This document shows, piece after piece, positions 8,752 through 17,515 of a stretch of 64,000 nucleotides of DNA; the first letter of the stretch is position 1; the number at the start of each line of letters is the position of its first letter. Location: positions 3,008,001-3,072,000 of the forward strand of contig NZ_CP158190.1 of assembly GCF_040250305.1 (NCBI RefSeq). The letters are read 5' to 3'. The notes beneath the pieces were generated by a model. It worked only from the letters and a program-made list of their open reading frames with translations. It ran no database searches and was not told the origin of the DNA. The translations under genes and the position numbers were made by a program. The stretch comes from Peribacillus frigoritolerans (GTDB lineage Bacteria > Bacillota > Bacilli > Bacillales > DSM-1321).

Positions 8752-9288
8752 TCATTTAGGCTTTACCGTTATTAAAGAGTATAGATTAGTATCAAACGAA
8801 ACATCATTTTGGTACATGTAATCTCTCAATATCCCTTCTTTTTTGAAGCCTAAATTTGTCAGCAACTTATTGGATGCTTTATTTTCAATAAAAACAATTG
8901 CTCCAATACGCGTTAAGTCAAGCTCTTTAAAACCATAAGAAATCACCTTACGGACAGCTTCTGTTGCATAACCGTTGCCCCAATATTTTGGTAAAAGTGC
9001 ATAGCTCAGTTCTGCTCTCTTATGTTCATGGAACCATTCTTGAAATCCGATCGTTCCAATAATGCCATCCTTTCCTTTCAATTCAATTCCCCATTTAATA
9101 CCACGTTTTTCATCGAAATTCTTTGAAAAATTCCTAATGATTTGCTTCACCTGATCTGTATTTGTTAATGGAGGTTGCCCATAATGTCGTAATACATCTG
9201 GATTGGAAAAACATTTTAATAAATCCAATGCATCCCCTTCAGCCAATTCTCTCAAGACCAACCGTTTTGTCTCTAATATCGGAAACAT
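8752..9288 (-). CDS. GNAT-family N-acetyltransferase (RimJ/RimL type)
   Basis: At 178 residues this matches the usual RimJ/RimL-like length. The chosen ATG (9288) gives MFPILETKRLVLREL, the classic family start, six bases after AAAGGGAGTGG; an upstream extension to 9336 is less likely. The GNAT core includes WGIELKGKDGIIGTIGF, AELSYALLPKYWGNGYATEAV with its acetyl-CoA-binding turn, and the C-terminal IGAIVFIENKASNKLLTNLGFKKEG. These enzymes acetylate amino groups of ribosomal proteins, antibiotics or small amines. The target is unknown. It follows a truncated oxidoreductase gene in the same direction. Confidence 0.88.
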   Translation of the reverse strand: MFPILETKRLVLRELAEGDALDLLKCFSNPDVLRHYGQPPLTNTDQVKQIIRNFSKNFDEKRGIKWGIELKGKDGIIGTIGFQEWFHEHKRAELSYALLPKYWGNGYATEAVRKVISYGFKELDLTRIGAIVFIENKASNKLLTNLGFKKEGILRDYMYQNDVSFDTNLYSLITVKPK

Positions 9289-9387
9289 TTTTCCACTCCC
9301 TTTGCTAAAACTAGATTTATATCGTTCCAGAGGCACACCTCGATAATACCGTACGTACTACCGTGACATATATCAGATTTCCTTTTT

Positions 9388-10161
9388 TCAAAAAAAGGTC
9401 AACCAGTATACACCGGGTAACGGCTTGGCGACATTTAGATAAGTTCCGTCCTTCTTCAGCGATTTCATACAAGCTGAAAACGGACTCTTGTTTACCGCTT
9501 CAAAAATAACATCGTAGGTCTCACCATTTTTGGAAAAATCTTCTGAAGTGTAATCGATAACCTGATCGGCTCCAAGAGATTTTACCAATTCTATATTCTT
9601 TTTACTGCAAACCCCTGTAACTTTTGCTCCGAAATACTTTGCTATTTGCACTGCATAACTTCCTACACTTCCTGAAGCACCATAGACAAGAACCTTTTGC
9701 CCCCTCTGAATGTCAGCTTTTCTAAGATAAAACAATGCTGTACGTGCCCCAATTGGAATGGCTGCGGCTTCCTCATAGGATAAATTATTGGGTTTAATGG
9801 ACACTGGCCCGTCTTCAGGCAGACACTTATACTCGGCATAAGCACCATAACCCACTTGGGAAGCTGCAAAAACCTGGTCACCTGCTTTAAACAGCTTAAC
9901 ACCTTTACCTACTGACTCAACTTCCCCGGATAACTCCAAGCCCAATATGGATTTCTTGGGACGTCTTAAACCCATTATTATCCGGGCAGGAAGCCAAACA
10001 GAGAGTGGAACTGTAAAGCTCCGTGACCGAATATCCCCCATTGTTACCGTTGTCGCTTTTACTTTTACCAGTATTTCATTTTCCTTAGGAGAAGGTTTTT
10101 CTACCTCTTTCAGTTGAAGAACGTCGGGGGAACCGTACTTGGTGTAAACGATCGCTTTCAT
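9388..10161 (-). pseudogene. NAD(P)-dependent quinone oxidoreductase/zinc-less ADH, 3'-truncated
   Basis: The 257 residues cover the GroES-like domain (about 1-120) and most of the Rossmann domain, including [19 protein letters not shown] and [13 protein letters not shown]. The frame then ends abruptly at [11 protein letters not shown], where relatives of about 320-335 residues continue with the last Rossmann strands and the C-terminal return of the catalytic domain. The missing tail of about 70 residues is not found in any frame downstream before the GNAT gene. The loss looks like a deletion, not a sequencing frameshift. A folded active enzyme is doubtful, so I class it as a pseudogene, although the remaining frame is clean. 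Confidence 0.7.
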
Positions 10162-10278
10162 TAATCCTCCTCCAATTCGTGATCTTCACTTAATATCTAC
10201 GAATCTACAAAAACTGTACTCGGACTATACTGCTCCGCCAGTTTAAAAAATACTAAATCTAAACGCGTTTACAATAGC

Positions 10279-11457
10279 TTACTCGCCTTCATTTATTTTC
10301 ATGCCTCTAATAAGAACTTCGGCCACTTCAGGACGTGTAAACTCAAGTGGCGGGACAAGGCCGTTCCGGAGCATTTCCCTCACTTTGGTCCCACTTAATA
10401 TAAACCTATCTTCATCTTTATGGGGACATGTTTTCAAGGAAGCCATATTCAAACATTTTTTGCAGTAAAAGCTATGTTCAAAGAATAGAGGTTTTATGCC
10501 AATTTTCAGCGGATCAAACTGGTTAAAGATTTCTTGGGCATCATATGTGCCATAATAATTGCCTACACCCGCATGATCTCGGCCGACAATAAAATGTGTG
10601 CACCCATAATTCTTTCTGACAATTGCATGAAATACTGCTTCCCTGGGCCCAGCATAGCGCATTGCTGCTGGGTATATGGCAAGTAAAACCCTATCCATTG
10701 GATAGTAGCCTTTTAGTAAGGCTTGATAGCTTTCCATCCGAACATCAGCAGGTATATCATCTTTTTTCGTTTCACCGACAAGAGGATGCAATAATAGTCC
10801 ATCAACGGTTTCCAATGCAGTTTTTTGCAAGTATTCATGTGCACGGTGTACTGGGTTCCTCGTTTGAAAACCGACCACAGTATTCCAACCTAAATCCGTG
10901 AACATCTTTCTCGTTTCGGAAGGGCTCATAAGAAATTCCCCGAATGGCTCATGCGATGACCCATTTATTAAATAAATTGGTCCGGCAACATAGATATCCC
11001 CTTGTCCAAACAGCTTTTTAACCCCAGGGTGATTGGGATCGTCTGTTTTATATACGAGTTTTGCTTCCTTCAGTTTATCGTATGCAAACGTTTCTTCCAC
11101 CTGTATGATACCAGCAAGTTCCCCGTCATCACTGTATAAAGCGACCTCATCGCCAATGTTCAGCCGACTTGCCTCTTCCTTCGTGACAGGAAGAGTGATC
11201 GGTATCGTCCATGGCAAGCCATTTGCCAGATGCATATCTTTAATGACACTTCGGTAATCCTCTTTTCCCATGAATCCTACAAGCGGGCTGAACGCTCCGT
11301 TTGAAATCATTTCCAGATCGGAAATATTCCATTTCGAGATGGTCAGGGACGATAAGGATTTACACTTTTCCAAGTATTCCACACGGTCTTTTCCTGATAA
11401 TTCACGTTGAATCAGTTTCCCGCCATGTGGATCGATACTGGTTCTTTGAACCTTCAT
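10279..11457 (-). CDS. sat: Sulfate adenylyltransferase (ATP sulfurylase)
   Basis: Sat makes adenosine phosphosulfate (APS) from ATP and sulfate in the cytoplasm. This 392-residue single-domain form has the nucleotide-binding [11 protein letters not shown] (198-208), GRDHAGVG (292-299) and a zinc-site pattern Cys332, Cys335, Cys344, His346. ATG 11457 follows GAGGGG. It is the last gene of an apparent minus-strand operon: TauE/SafE permease, cysC, sat. No cysH, sulfite reductase or siroheme genes adjoin it, unlike the usual Bacillus assimilation operon. The local end product is therefore PAPS, which a sulfotransferase-domain protein encoded 6 kb away would use. A role in assimilation with a distant cysH remains possible. 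Confidence 0.95.
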   Translation of the reverse strand: MKVQRTSIDPHGGKLIQRELSGKDRVEYLEKCKSLSSLTISKWNISDLEMISNGAFSPLVGFMGKEDYRSVIKDMHLANGLPWTIPITLPVTKEEASRLNIGDEVALYSDDGELAGIIQVEETFAYDKLKEAKLVYKTDDPNHPGVKKLFGQGDIYVAGPIYLINGSSHEPFGEFLMSPSETRKMFTDLGWNTVVGFQTRNPVHRAHEYLQKTALETVDGLLLHPLVGETKKDDIPADVRMESYQALLKGYYPMDRVLLAIYPAAMRYAGPREAVFHAIVRKNYGCTHFIVGRDHAGVGNYYGTYDAQEIFNQFDPLKIGIKPLFFEHSFYCKKCLNMASLKTCPHKDEDRFILSGTKVREMLRNGLVPPLEFTRPEVAEVLIRGMKINEGE

Positions 11458-11525
11458 TTATAACCCCTCACTCATTTGATTTGGTTTTTTTCATATTCTC
11501 TTTTTCAATTTCGGCCATGTAGATG

Positions 11526-12122
11526 TTAAAGATCATTATCCTTTAAATAGTTCATGACCTGCTGCACACATTCTTCAATGGTGTATTGACTGGTTTCAAT
11601 TAGTATCTCCGGATTTTCCGGTTCTTCATATGGAGCCGAAACGCCTGTGAAAGAGGTGATTTCCCCACTTCTAGCTTTCTTGTACAATCCTTTGGGGTCC
11701 CGTTTTTCGCAGGCTTCGATGGGACACTTTACATAAATCTCAATAAACTCATCCTGTTGTACTTTTTTTCTTACATCCTCCCTGTCACTTGCATAAGGCG
11801 AAATGAAAGTGGCCAATACTACTATTCCACTATCCACAAATAGTTTGGTGACCTCTCCGATTCGCCTTATATTCTCTTTACGGTCACCAGAGCTGAAACC
11901 AAGGTCTTCATTTAATCCATTCCGTAGATTGTCTCCATCTAAAATATATGTCGATATTCCCATCGCATGCAGTCTTGCCTCGACCATGTTGGCGATGGTG
12001 GACTTACCTGACCCTGATAAACCAGTAAACCAAAGAATATAGCTTTTATGTCCGTGCTGAGCTTGCCTTAGCTCTTTCGTAATGGAAAAAGGATGTTGAT
12101 GGATATTCTTTTGTCTACTCAC
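11526..12122 (-). CDS. cysC: Adenylylsulfate kinase (APS kinase)
   Basis: CysC phosphorylates APS at the 3' position to give PAPS, the universal sulfuryl donor. The 198-residue protein has a Walker A loop GLSGSGKST (34-42), the DGDNLRNGLNEDLGF block that binds APS, and the IEIYVKCPIEACEKRDPKGLYKKA lid region. The start is GTG 12122 after AAAGGGGAGA. It lies 12 bases after the permease gene and 68 bases before sat, so all three are probably co-transcribed. Its pairing with Sat and the lack of a PAPS reductase in the cluster fit PAPS supply for sulfation. Confidence 0.95.
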   Translation of the reverse strand: MSRQKNIHQHPFSITKELRQAQHGHKSYILWFTGLSGSGKSTIANMVEARLHAMGISTYILDGDNLRNGLNEDLGFSSGDRKENIRRIGEVTKLFVDSGIVVLATFISPYASDREDVRKKVQQDEFIEIYVKCPIEACEKRDPKGLYKKARSGEITSFTGVSAPYEEPENPEILIETSQYTIEECVQQVMNYLKDNDL

Positions 12123-12134
12123 GCTATCTCCCCT

Positions 12135-13007
12135 TTAATCTTTATGGAACCCCTTTTTGTTGTTCCGGATGACAAATACCAAAGAACCTGCCCACCCGAT
12201 CAATATCAGCATATATATGACGGTGACCCAATGATCCTGAAGAGACCATGTGGCAAGCAGCGTTCGAGCATTCGTCAAAATGATAAAACCCCCGACAAGG
12301 ACTCCCAATAAATAAGATGGCAATTTCGTAACGATCCATGCAGCAATCGGGGCAGCAATAATTCCTCCTACCATCAGGGAGGTTACCCAAAACCAGTTCA
12401 CTTCCTGCCAACCTAATGCAATGAGAAACCCTAGGGTTGCGGAAACAGCAATTGCAAACTCACTAGTGTCAACTGTACCAACCACTTTTCTGGCAGGAAC
12501 ACCTTCTTGGGATAATAGGACTGGAGTTGTGATAGGACCCCAACCGCCCCCACCCGTTGCATCTGCGAAGCCCGCTATCAATCCCAAGGTGATCGATTTT
12601 TTTCTTGTAAGATTAATTGATTTCTTTTCACTTTTTGTCGTAGACGTTCTTAAAAAGCGGAAAAGTACATACACACCAAGAATCAGCAGAAATATCGAAA
12701 TGTATGGCTTTATCAGATCACCAGGTAAGTTACTTAAAAAGCACGCTCCTGCAAATGCCCCAATAGATCCAGGTATGATTAATTTGAAAAGGGCCTGGCG
12801 GTCGACATTCCCGAACTTCATATGTGAAATGCCTGATGCGGCCGTTGTCACGACTTCTGATAGGTGAACGGATGCAGAGGCCACTGCCGGTGCGATTCCG
12901 AATGTCAGCAACATCGATGTGGATGTAACCCCATATGCCATGCCTAATGAACCATCGATCAGCTGAGCCAGAAATCCGATAAACGCAAATATAATGAGTT
13001 TTCTCAT
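12135..13007 (-). CDS. TauE/SafE-family permease, probable sulfate/sulfite transporter
   Basis: This is a 290-residue polytopic membrane protein with about eight helices and the two internal TauE/SafE repeats: AQLIDGSLGMAYGVTSTSML near the N-terminus and GFADATGGGGWGPITTPVLL in the middle. It starts at ATG 13007 after AGGAGGAG. The family moves sulfur-containing anions such as sulfite, sulfonates or sulfate. As the first gene of a sulfate-activation operon (cysC and sat follow at 12 and 68 bases) it is most simply the sulfate importer. Direction and substrate are inferred from context only. Confidence 0.85.
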   Translation of the reverse strand: MRKLIIFAFIGFLAQLIDGSLGMAYGVTSTSMLLTFGIAPAVASASVHLSEVVTTAASGISHMKFGNVDRQALFKLIIPGSIGAFAGACFLSNLPGDLIKPYISIFLLILGVYVLFRFLRTSTTKSEKKSINLTRKKSITLGLIAGFADATGGGGWGPITTPVLLSQEGVPARKVVGTVDTSEFAIAVSATLGFLIALGWQEVNWFWVTSLMVGGIIAAPIAAWIVTKLPSYLLGVLVGGFIILTNARTLLATWSLQDHWVTVIYMLILIGWAGSLVFVIRNNKKGFHKD

Positions 13008-13174
13008 TTTCTCCTCCTACAAAGCATTCCTTTTTTTATAACGTACCTGTTGTCCCGTGTTATCAACCAATGCACTGACGCTCGTCCACTGTCGATTAAC
13101 GCAATGAAGCCCTTCCTGACAAAAGCTTTAATTGGTGACAGTCCCTTTTTATTAAGGAAAAAAAATGATTTCTA

Positions 13175-13183
13175 TAAGATATG
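13175..13183 (-). promoter_or_regulatory. Possible SigK-type promoter of the sulfate-activation operon
   Basis: Read on the minus strand, CATATCTTA fits the mother-cell -10 consensus CATAnnnTA. An AC dinucleotide 17 bases upstream fits the short SigK -35. It lies about 170 bases before the permease start in the correct orientation. A chance match is possible in AT-rich DNA. Confidence 0.35.
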
Positions 13184-13283
13184 CAAAGAGCTTTATGTAT
13201 GTTATAGACTCATATATGAAATTGGAAATTTCATTTGGCCACCCTCCTGGTCCCGTGATGAAAGTCAGGCCCTTCCAACAACT

Positions 13284-13322
13284 AAAGGAGGTCCCTGTTT
13301 TGAAAAAACAGGGACCTCCTTT
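13284..13322 (-). terminator. Strong terminator of the GT2 gene
   Basis: An 18-base perfect stem (arms 13284-13301 and 13305-13322, three-base loop) follows the GT2 stop at 13336. Both arms carry AAAGGAGG or its complement, so the hairpin contains a Shine-Dalgarno-like core. It insulates the GT2 gene from the sulfate operon. Confidence 0.85.
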
Positions 13323-13335
13323 ACATCATGCTCAC

Positions 13336-14055
13336 CTATTGTTGTTTCCTAAGTTCATTTACCAATAATTGTTTCATTTTGGCATGATGTCGATTAACCA
13401 CCAGCCTATTTTCCATTTTAATGAGGCCTTCATGCTTTTTAGAGCCCATTTCTGTATGAATCCTATATAGTAATAGCGGTTGAGGCACAAAGTGAAATTT
13501 GAAATTTTGCAAGATCCGCAACCATAAATCATAATCATGTGTGTATAGAAGTGACTCATCAAATATTCCGATGAGCTCAAATACCTTCCTGTGAATCATG
13601 ACCGAGCAGCCATTAATAATATTTCCTCTGATCATTGCTTTAATAAGTTCAAGCTGATTAGGTGGGTATATCCCTATAATCGGAGTAATGATTTCGCCAT
13701 TATCATCAATGCAGTAATAACTGGTATAACTGAATCGTGCATCTTCCCTTACCATTGCTTCCAACTGGATCTCTGTCTTCTCAGGGTAAAAGATGTCATC
13801 TGAACTAAGCCAGCATACATAATCACCTGTTGCATTTTTGATGCCGGTATTCAATGCACTGGCAGTTCCCCCATTTTCCTTTTTGATATATATTATTTCA
13901 TCCAGAAACGGATCGATTTTTTCTGAATATAATGTAGAACCATCATTGACTACGATAATCTCAATATTCTTGTAGGTTTGGTTGAACAAGCTCTCCAAAG
14001 CTTTATCGATATATGGACAATTATAGAAAGGAACAACAATCGATACTTTATGCAC
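13336..14055 (-). CDS. Family 2 glycosyltransferase
   Basis: A 239-residue single-domain GT2 (GT-A fold) enzyme. The N-terminal VSIVVPFYNCPYIDKALESLFNQTY, the nucleotide-binding VVNDGS and the metal-site motif CWLSSDD are all present, followed by GCSVMIHRKVF and a late YTHDYDLWLRIL block typical of the acceptor side. No membrane segment is seen, so it acts in the cytoplasm or at the membrane face. The start is GTG 14055 after GGAGGGGG. The gene is divergent from a LamG-GT4 fusion and sits between the sulfate operon and the sugar-nucleotide genes, so it probably helps build the same glycan. Confidence 0.9.
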   Translation of the reverse strand: MHKVSIVVPFYNCPYIDKALESLFNQTYKNIEIIVVNDGSTLYSEKIDPFLDEIIYIKKENGGTASALNTGIKNATGDYVCWLSSDDIFYPEKTEIQLEAMVREDARFSYTSYYCIDDNGEIITPIIGIYPPNQLELIKAMIRGNIINGCSVMIHRKVFELIGIFDESLLYTHDYDLWLRILQNFKFHFVPQPLLLYRIHTEMGSKKHEGLIKMENRLVVNRHHAKMKQLLVNELRKQQ

Positions 14056-14343
14056 ATTCCCCCTCCTTCAAAGAACAGTGAACCCTATTTAAGGATGCAT
14101 AGTTATACTCGTAATATATGAGCCCGATAAAGCGATTATTAACAGATTACGCTTTCCAATAATAACCAATAAATCCAGTCTCTTATCTGTAATACATTCT
14201 AAAAATTGGAAAAAGGACATATATTGATAAAAGCTTTCCACCATTTATAACAACTTAAGTGCTGAATTAATGTACATAAACTAGCCCCATTACATAAACA
14301 TGCATTTGATTCTTTTTAAAAAAATTGCTGGAGGTTTTCAATT
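14056..14343. promoter_or_regulatory. Divergent promoter region of two glycosyltransferase genes
   Basis: This 288-base AT-rich spacer holds a CATAnnnTA match in the right direction for each flanking gene. CATATATTA lies on the minus strand (14112-14120) for the GT2 gene, and CATAAACTA on the plus strand (14275-14283) for the LamG-GT4 gene. Neither has a clear AC -35 at 16-17 bases. The minus-strand element also contains TATATT, so SigA use is an alternative. Confidence 0.35.
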
Positions 14344-16125
14344 ATGCAACACAACACTTTTCCTGCTTTCCAAAAGAATGGCACCATAACGACTAAAAAA
14401 AGACTATTCACAGAAATTCAAAATACATTTACCATAGAATTCTGGGCAAAACCAGAACTTCCTCATGAAGTCAAAAAAATAGCTACAAGCGGCTTCTCAA
14501 AAATTATTAACGAGCGATTTGCCATCGTACCGGTATTTGGAGCATACGATGATGGGGATGGTACTCGGGCAGGTGTTGGAGTATCGGTTGGAACAAATGG
14601 AATCTCAGTATATGAGCATACAATTGACCATTTACCTGCGACTTTAGTTCACGAAGCCCCAATAAATGATTGGACGCATATTGCTGTTGTATATACTAAT
14701 AAAAAACCCACATTATATATAAATGGAAGATATACTAAAACGGGAAAAGTCAGTAGAAAAAAAACAGTAGTTCCTTCGGGAGTTTTTGCGGGAATGAAGG
14801 GTTTAAGCTTTTATGTTGGTGGTCTAAATGAAATACGAATCTGGAGCACAGCAAGGAGGCCCCATGAAATCCAACAAAATATGAGTAAAAAACTTACCGG
14901 GAATGAACCAGCTCTTTTTGGCTATTGGAAATTGGATGAAGGTACCGGTATAATCGCCCACGATTCAACCATTAATAAAAACGACGGGACGATTGAAGGA
15001 GCAGACTGGTACCCACCTGAAAATTCAGAAAAGCCGAAAAGAGACATGAATGTCTTGTTTACTTTTTTTGTTCCGAGCGGCGGAATTGAAACATTAAATA
15101 GACAACGCTTTTATGCACTTTCAAAAGAACAAATAAACTGTCACTTTTTATATACACAAAATGGAACGGGACTACAAAACAAAATTAATACTTCTATTTT
15201 TGTATCAAATAACGATGATGAAATTAAATCAATTATCCTAAATGGAAATTATGATGCTATTGTTGTTGCTTCCGATCTTGTGCTATTACAAACAATAAAG
15301 AATTTTGGGTACGAGGGAATTTTAATTTACGAAAATCAAGGGTTAGGTTTCAACAAAGAATATGCAAATAATTATTTACAAGTTCACGCAACCATAATAG
15401 ATGATTATTGTGACGCAATTTTGTACCCCCAAACACCTCATCTTATTCAAGCATTTGAGACTTATTTTCCCAATAAGAAAAAATTTTGTTTTCATAATTG
15501 CTTCAATACAGATGATTTTAAATATCAGATACACAAAAAAAGGAAGAACCCCATTATTGGCTGGGTAGGAAGGTTGGAGGAAAATAAAAACTGGAAAGAC
15601 TTTTTATCTATCGGGTCTAAATTAATCACTAAAAATCCTTCTATCCAACTTTGGATGTTTGAAGATGACACATTATCAAATCAAGAAGAGAGATTAGCTT
15701 TCGAAGAAAAAGTTAACGAATTAAACTTGAAGAGCAACCTTACCATGTATGTAAATCAGCCACATAGTAAAATGGCTGAATATTTTTCAATCATTGGTGA
15801 CTCAGGTGGCTTTTTATGTTCTACTTCAAAAGTAGAAGGATTTGGATATGCAGTTCTGGAAGCAATGGTTTGTCGATGCCCTGTCCTATCAACAGACTCT
15901 GATGGGGTACGCAGTTTTATCAAACATAATCAAACAGGAAAATTTTTCGATCAGGGAAATATCGATCAGGCAGAAATAGAAGGAAATGAGTTATTGTCAA
16001 ACATTCCCTTAAGAGAAGGAATTAGACGAAAGGCTGTCGAGCACATTGAAACAAACTTCTCTCCAGGTAAATACTCGGAAAACTTTATAAACATGATTCA
16101 AGAACTTAAAAATACAAATCATTGA
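14344..16125 (+). CDS. LamG (concanavalin-like) domain fused to a GT4 glycosyltransferase
   Basis: 593 residues with two parts. Residues about 15-225 form a LamG/concanavalin A-like jelly roll: FTIEFWAKPE, INDWTHIAVVYTNKKPTLYINGRY (108-130), GGLNEIRIWSTARRPHEI (159-176) and GYWKLDEGTGIIAHDST. Residues about 235-590 form a GT-B family 4 transferase: VPSGGIETLNRQRF in the acceptor domain, IGWVGRLEENKNW (405-417) and the donor-site EX7E motif at E498 and E506. LamG domains usually occur in secreted proteins, yet no signal peptide is present here, so the lectin-like half probably binds the growing glycan or its carrier. Start ATG 14344 follows GGAGGT. The neighbourhood suggests spore or cell-surface glycosylation. 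Confidence 0.88.
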   Translation: MQHNTFPAFQKNGTITTKKRLFTEIQNTFTIEFWAKPELPHEVKKIATSGFSKIINERFAIVPVFGAYDDGDGTRAGVGVSVGTNGISVYEHTIDHLPATLVHEAPINDWTHIAVVYTNKKPTLYINGRYTKTGKVSRKKTVVPSGVFAGMKGLSFYVGGLNEIRIWSTARRPHEIQQNMSKKLTGNEPALFGYWKLDEGTGIIAHDSTINKNDGTIEGADWYPPENSEKPKRDMNVLFTFFVPSGGIETLNRQRFYALSKEQINCHFLYTQNGTGLQNKINTSIFVSNNDDEIKSIILNGNYDAIVVASDLVLLQTIKNFGYEGILIYENQGLGFNKEYANNYLQVHATIIDDYCDAILYPQTPHLIQAFETYFPNKKKFCFHNCFNTDDFKYQIHKKRKNPIIGWVGRLEENKNWKDFLSIGSKLITKNPSIQLWMFEDDTLSNQEERLAFEEKVNELNLKSNLTMYVNQPHSKMAEYFSIIGDSGGFLCSTSKVEGFGYAVLEAMVCRCPVLSTDSDGVRSFIKHNQTGKFFDQGNIDQAEIEGNELLSNIPLREGIRRKAVEHIETNFSPGKYSENFINMIQELKNTNH

Positions 16126-16188
16126 GACCCATTCCACTTTCCAGCCTTTAGTTGGATTTAGAGGTGAGAATACACCATAAAAGGAATG

Positions 16189-16218
16189 ACCGCTTCCATT
16201 CAAAAGGAAGCGGTTTTT
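16189..16218 (+). terminator. Terminator of the LamG-GT4 gene
   Basis: ACCGCTTCC (16189-16197) pairs with GGAAGCGGT (16206-16214), followed by T5, 64 bases after the stop codon. Confidence 0.85.
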
Positions 16219-16381
16219 CTACATGTTAATTTTTCTTTATTTATCCTGTTTTGCAGGGGCCATTAGAGCTGCCCCTAAAGAATTAACATATATTTATGGC
16301 CTCTTCAATTATATATTACGGTTCTCAATTCTCAATGTTTTATAAGATTAATAGTTTAAATCTATTTTGATATCGAATTAT

Positions 16382-16810
16382 TTAATCTGAATATATTGTT
16401 GCATTGAAGCTTTCGGGGCCTACTCTTATAGTTCCTATTGCACTAGCTGTTATGAACGCCGTATATACAACTTGGTTATTAGCGGGAATGGGAACATTAA
16501 AATCAGAAGCTGAAAATGATAGTATCTGAGGTCCTAAAATTGATAATTCAAGATCTTCCCGTGCTGAATAAACAAGGAAATCGGTTGGATTATTTCCCCT
16601 CACTATCGTCATGGTAATAGACGTAGCAACAGGTAAAAGTGGAAGCTGAACCGTTACTGTTCCAGATATTTGAGTGCGTACAAGTCCTGTTGCACCCGCT
16701 GCATTAAGAGTTAGTCTAGCAAAAAGTTGAGGTGTTGTAGATACAAGAATTCCAATAGAGTTAGCATAACTAGCATTTTGGGAAGTTCTCGCATCAAGTA
16801 ACTTAACCAA
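16382..16810 (-). CDS. Small beta-rich protein, possible exosporium/spore-surface protein
   Basis: This 142-residue protein has no signal peptide, no Cys, few Lys and many Thr, Ser, Ile and Val. It alternates like a beta-sandwich (TGLVRTQISGTVTVQLPLLP, ITMTIVRGNN, VVYTAFITASAIGTIRVGP). The pattern recalls the small exosporium proteins of the B. cereus group, but I cannot assign it to a named family from sequence alone. Translation starts at TTG 16810, nine bases after AAAGGA; the ATGs just upstream are out of frame or blocked by a stop. A CATAnnnTA element precedes it. Lying inside a glycosyltransferase/sulfotransferase cluster, it is a natural candidate for the protein that carries the glycan or is assembled with it. 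Confidence 0.6.
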   Translation of the reverse strand: MVKLLDARTSQNASYANSIGILVSTTPQLFARLTLNAAGATGLVRTQISGTVTVQLPLLPVATSITMTIVRGNNPTDFLVYSAREDLELSILGPQILSFSASDFNVPIPANNQVVYTAFITASAIGTIRVGPESFNATIYSD

Positions 16811-16841
16811 TACTCATCATCCTTTCTTGATGGCTATTCAA

Positions 16842-16850
16842 TAATATATG
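16842..16850 (-). promoter_or_regulatory. Possible mother-cell (SigK/SigE) -10 element
   Basis: On the minus strand CATATATTA matches CATAnnnTA, 32-40 bases before the TTG start of the beta-rich gene. The -35 is weak. The embedded TATATT could instead serve SigA. Confidence 0.35.
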
Positions 16851-17320
16851 AAGACATTTCCTAAAATGCTTGTACATTTGAAGGATTTATTAAACAAATG
16901 TATCTTTTTGAATTTTAGCTTTAACCTCTCTTTTGATTATGATGACTGTAAATGTATTGCCTTACGAAAGAACATTTCCTCTCTTTCATACAAGGAAAAC
17001 TACCAGCCCTCGTAGGAGCAATTAGTTACCTTCATTTTATTAACTATGAGCTTTAAAGCGTTTGGATAATCTATATTCTAACTAGCAAAGATTCGTTATT
17101 TATTTTTTTATGGCAAGATCCTACACCCATTTTTGTCCCCACAAGGTAATTTTCCTTTTAGCCATCGATTTTACAAATTACCCCACATATTTCTAGTAAG
17201 ATATGTAGATTCTCCTTTCACACAATTTATTTTGTATGAGTAATGAAGATTCAAACACCCGGGCATTTTTAACCGATCTGTTAACCAAACAATTTTGAAT
17301 CCCTATTATTCATACACTCA

Positions 17321-17364
17321 AAAACGGAAGCTTAATATTCAATTGGTTAAGAACATAAGCTTCC
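17321..17364 (-). terminator. Terminator of the sugar-nucleotide/glycosyltransferase operon
   Basis: GGAAGCTTA (17326-17334) and TAAGCTTCC (17356-17364) form a hairpin followed by T5 on the minus strand, about 150 bases beyond the sulfotransferase-domain gene. Confidence 0.6.
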
Positions 17365-17515
17365 TGGAGTTTTTTGGTCATTATTCACTAAACAATCGGA
17401 AGCACATTTGCTATGTGTAAATATTCTCACTCTGAATGAGTCTTCCACAACGAAAAAACAAGTTCATACCGTTTCAAATTTCTGTCCTACTTATTTAGTA
17501 ATCAGAAAATGATAT

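Larger units (their letters stand above)
16811..17515. other. Intergenic region between the sulfotransferase operon and the beta-rich gene
   Basis: 705 bases without a convincing gene. It holds the upstream region and putative -10 element of the small beta-rich gene (16842-16850) and the terminator of the upstream operon (17321-17364). The remainder is AT-rich with many stops on both strands. Confidence 0.5.

Noticed and set aside
12421..12867. 148-codon plus-strand frame
   Set aside because: Antisense shadow of the TauE/SafE permease.
10279..13007. Ordinary assimilatory sulfate operon
   Set aside because: cysH, sulfite reductase and siroheme genes are absent and the next sulfur-related gene is a sulfotransferase domain; assimilation by unlinked genes is kept only as an alternative.
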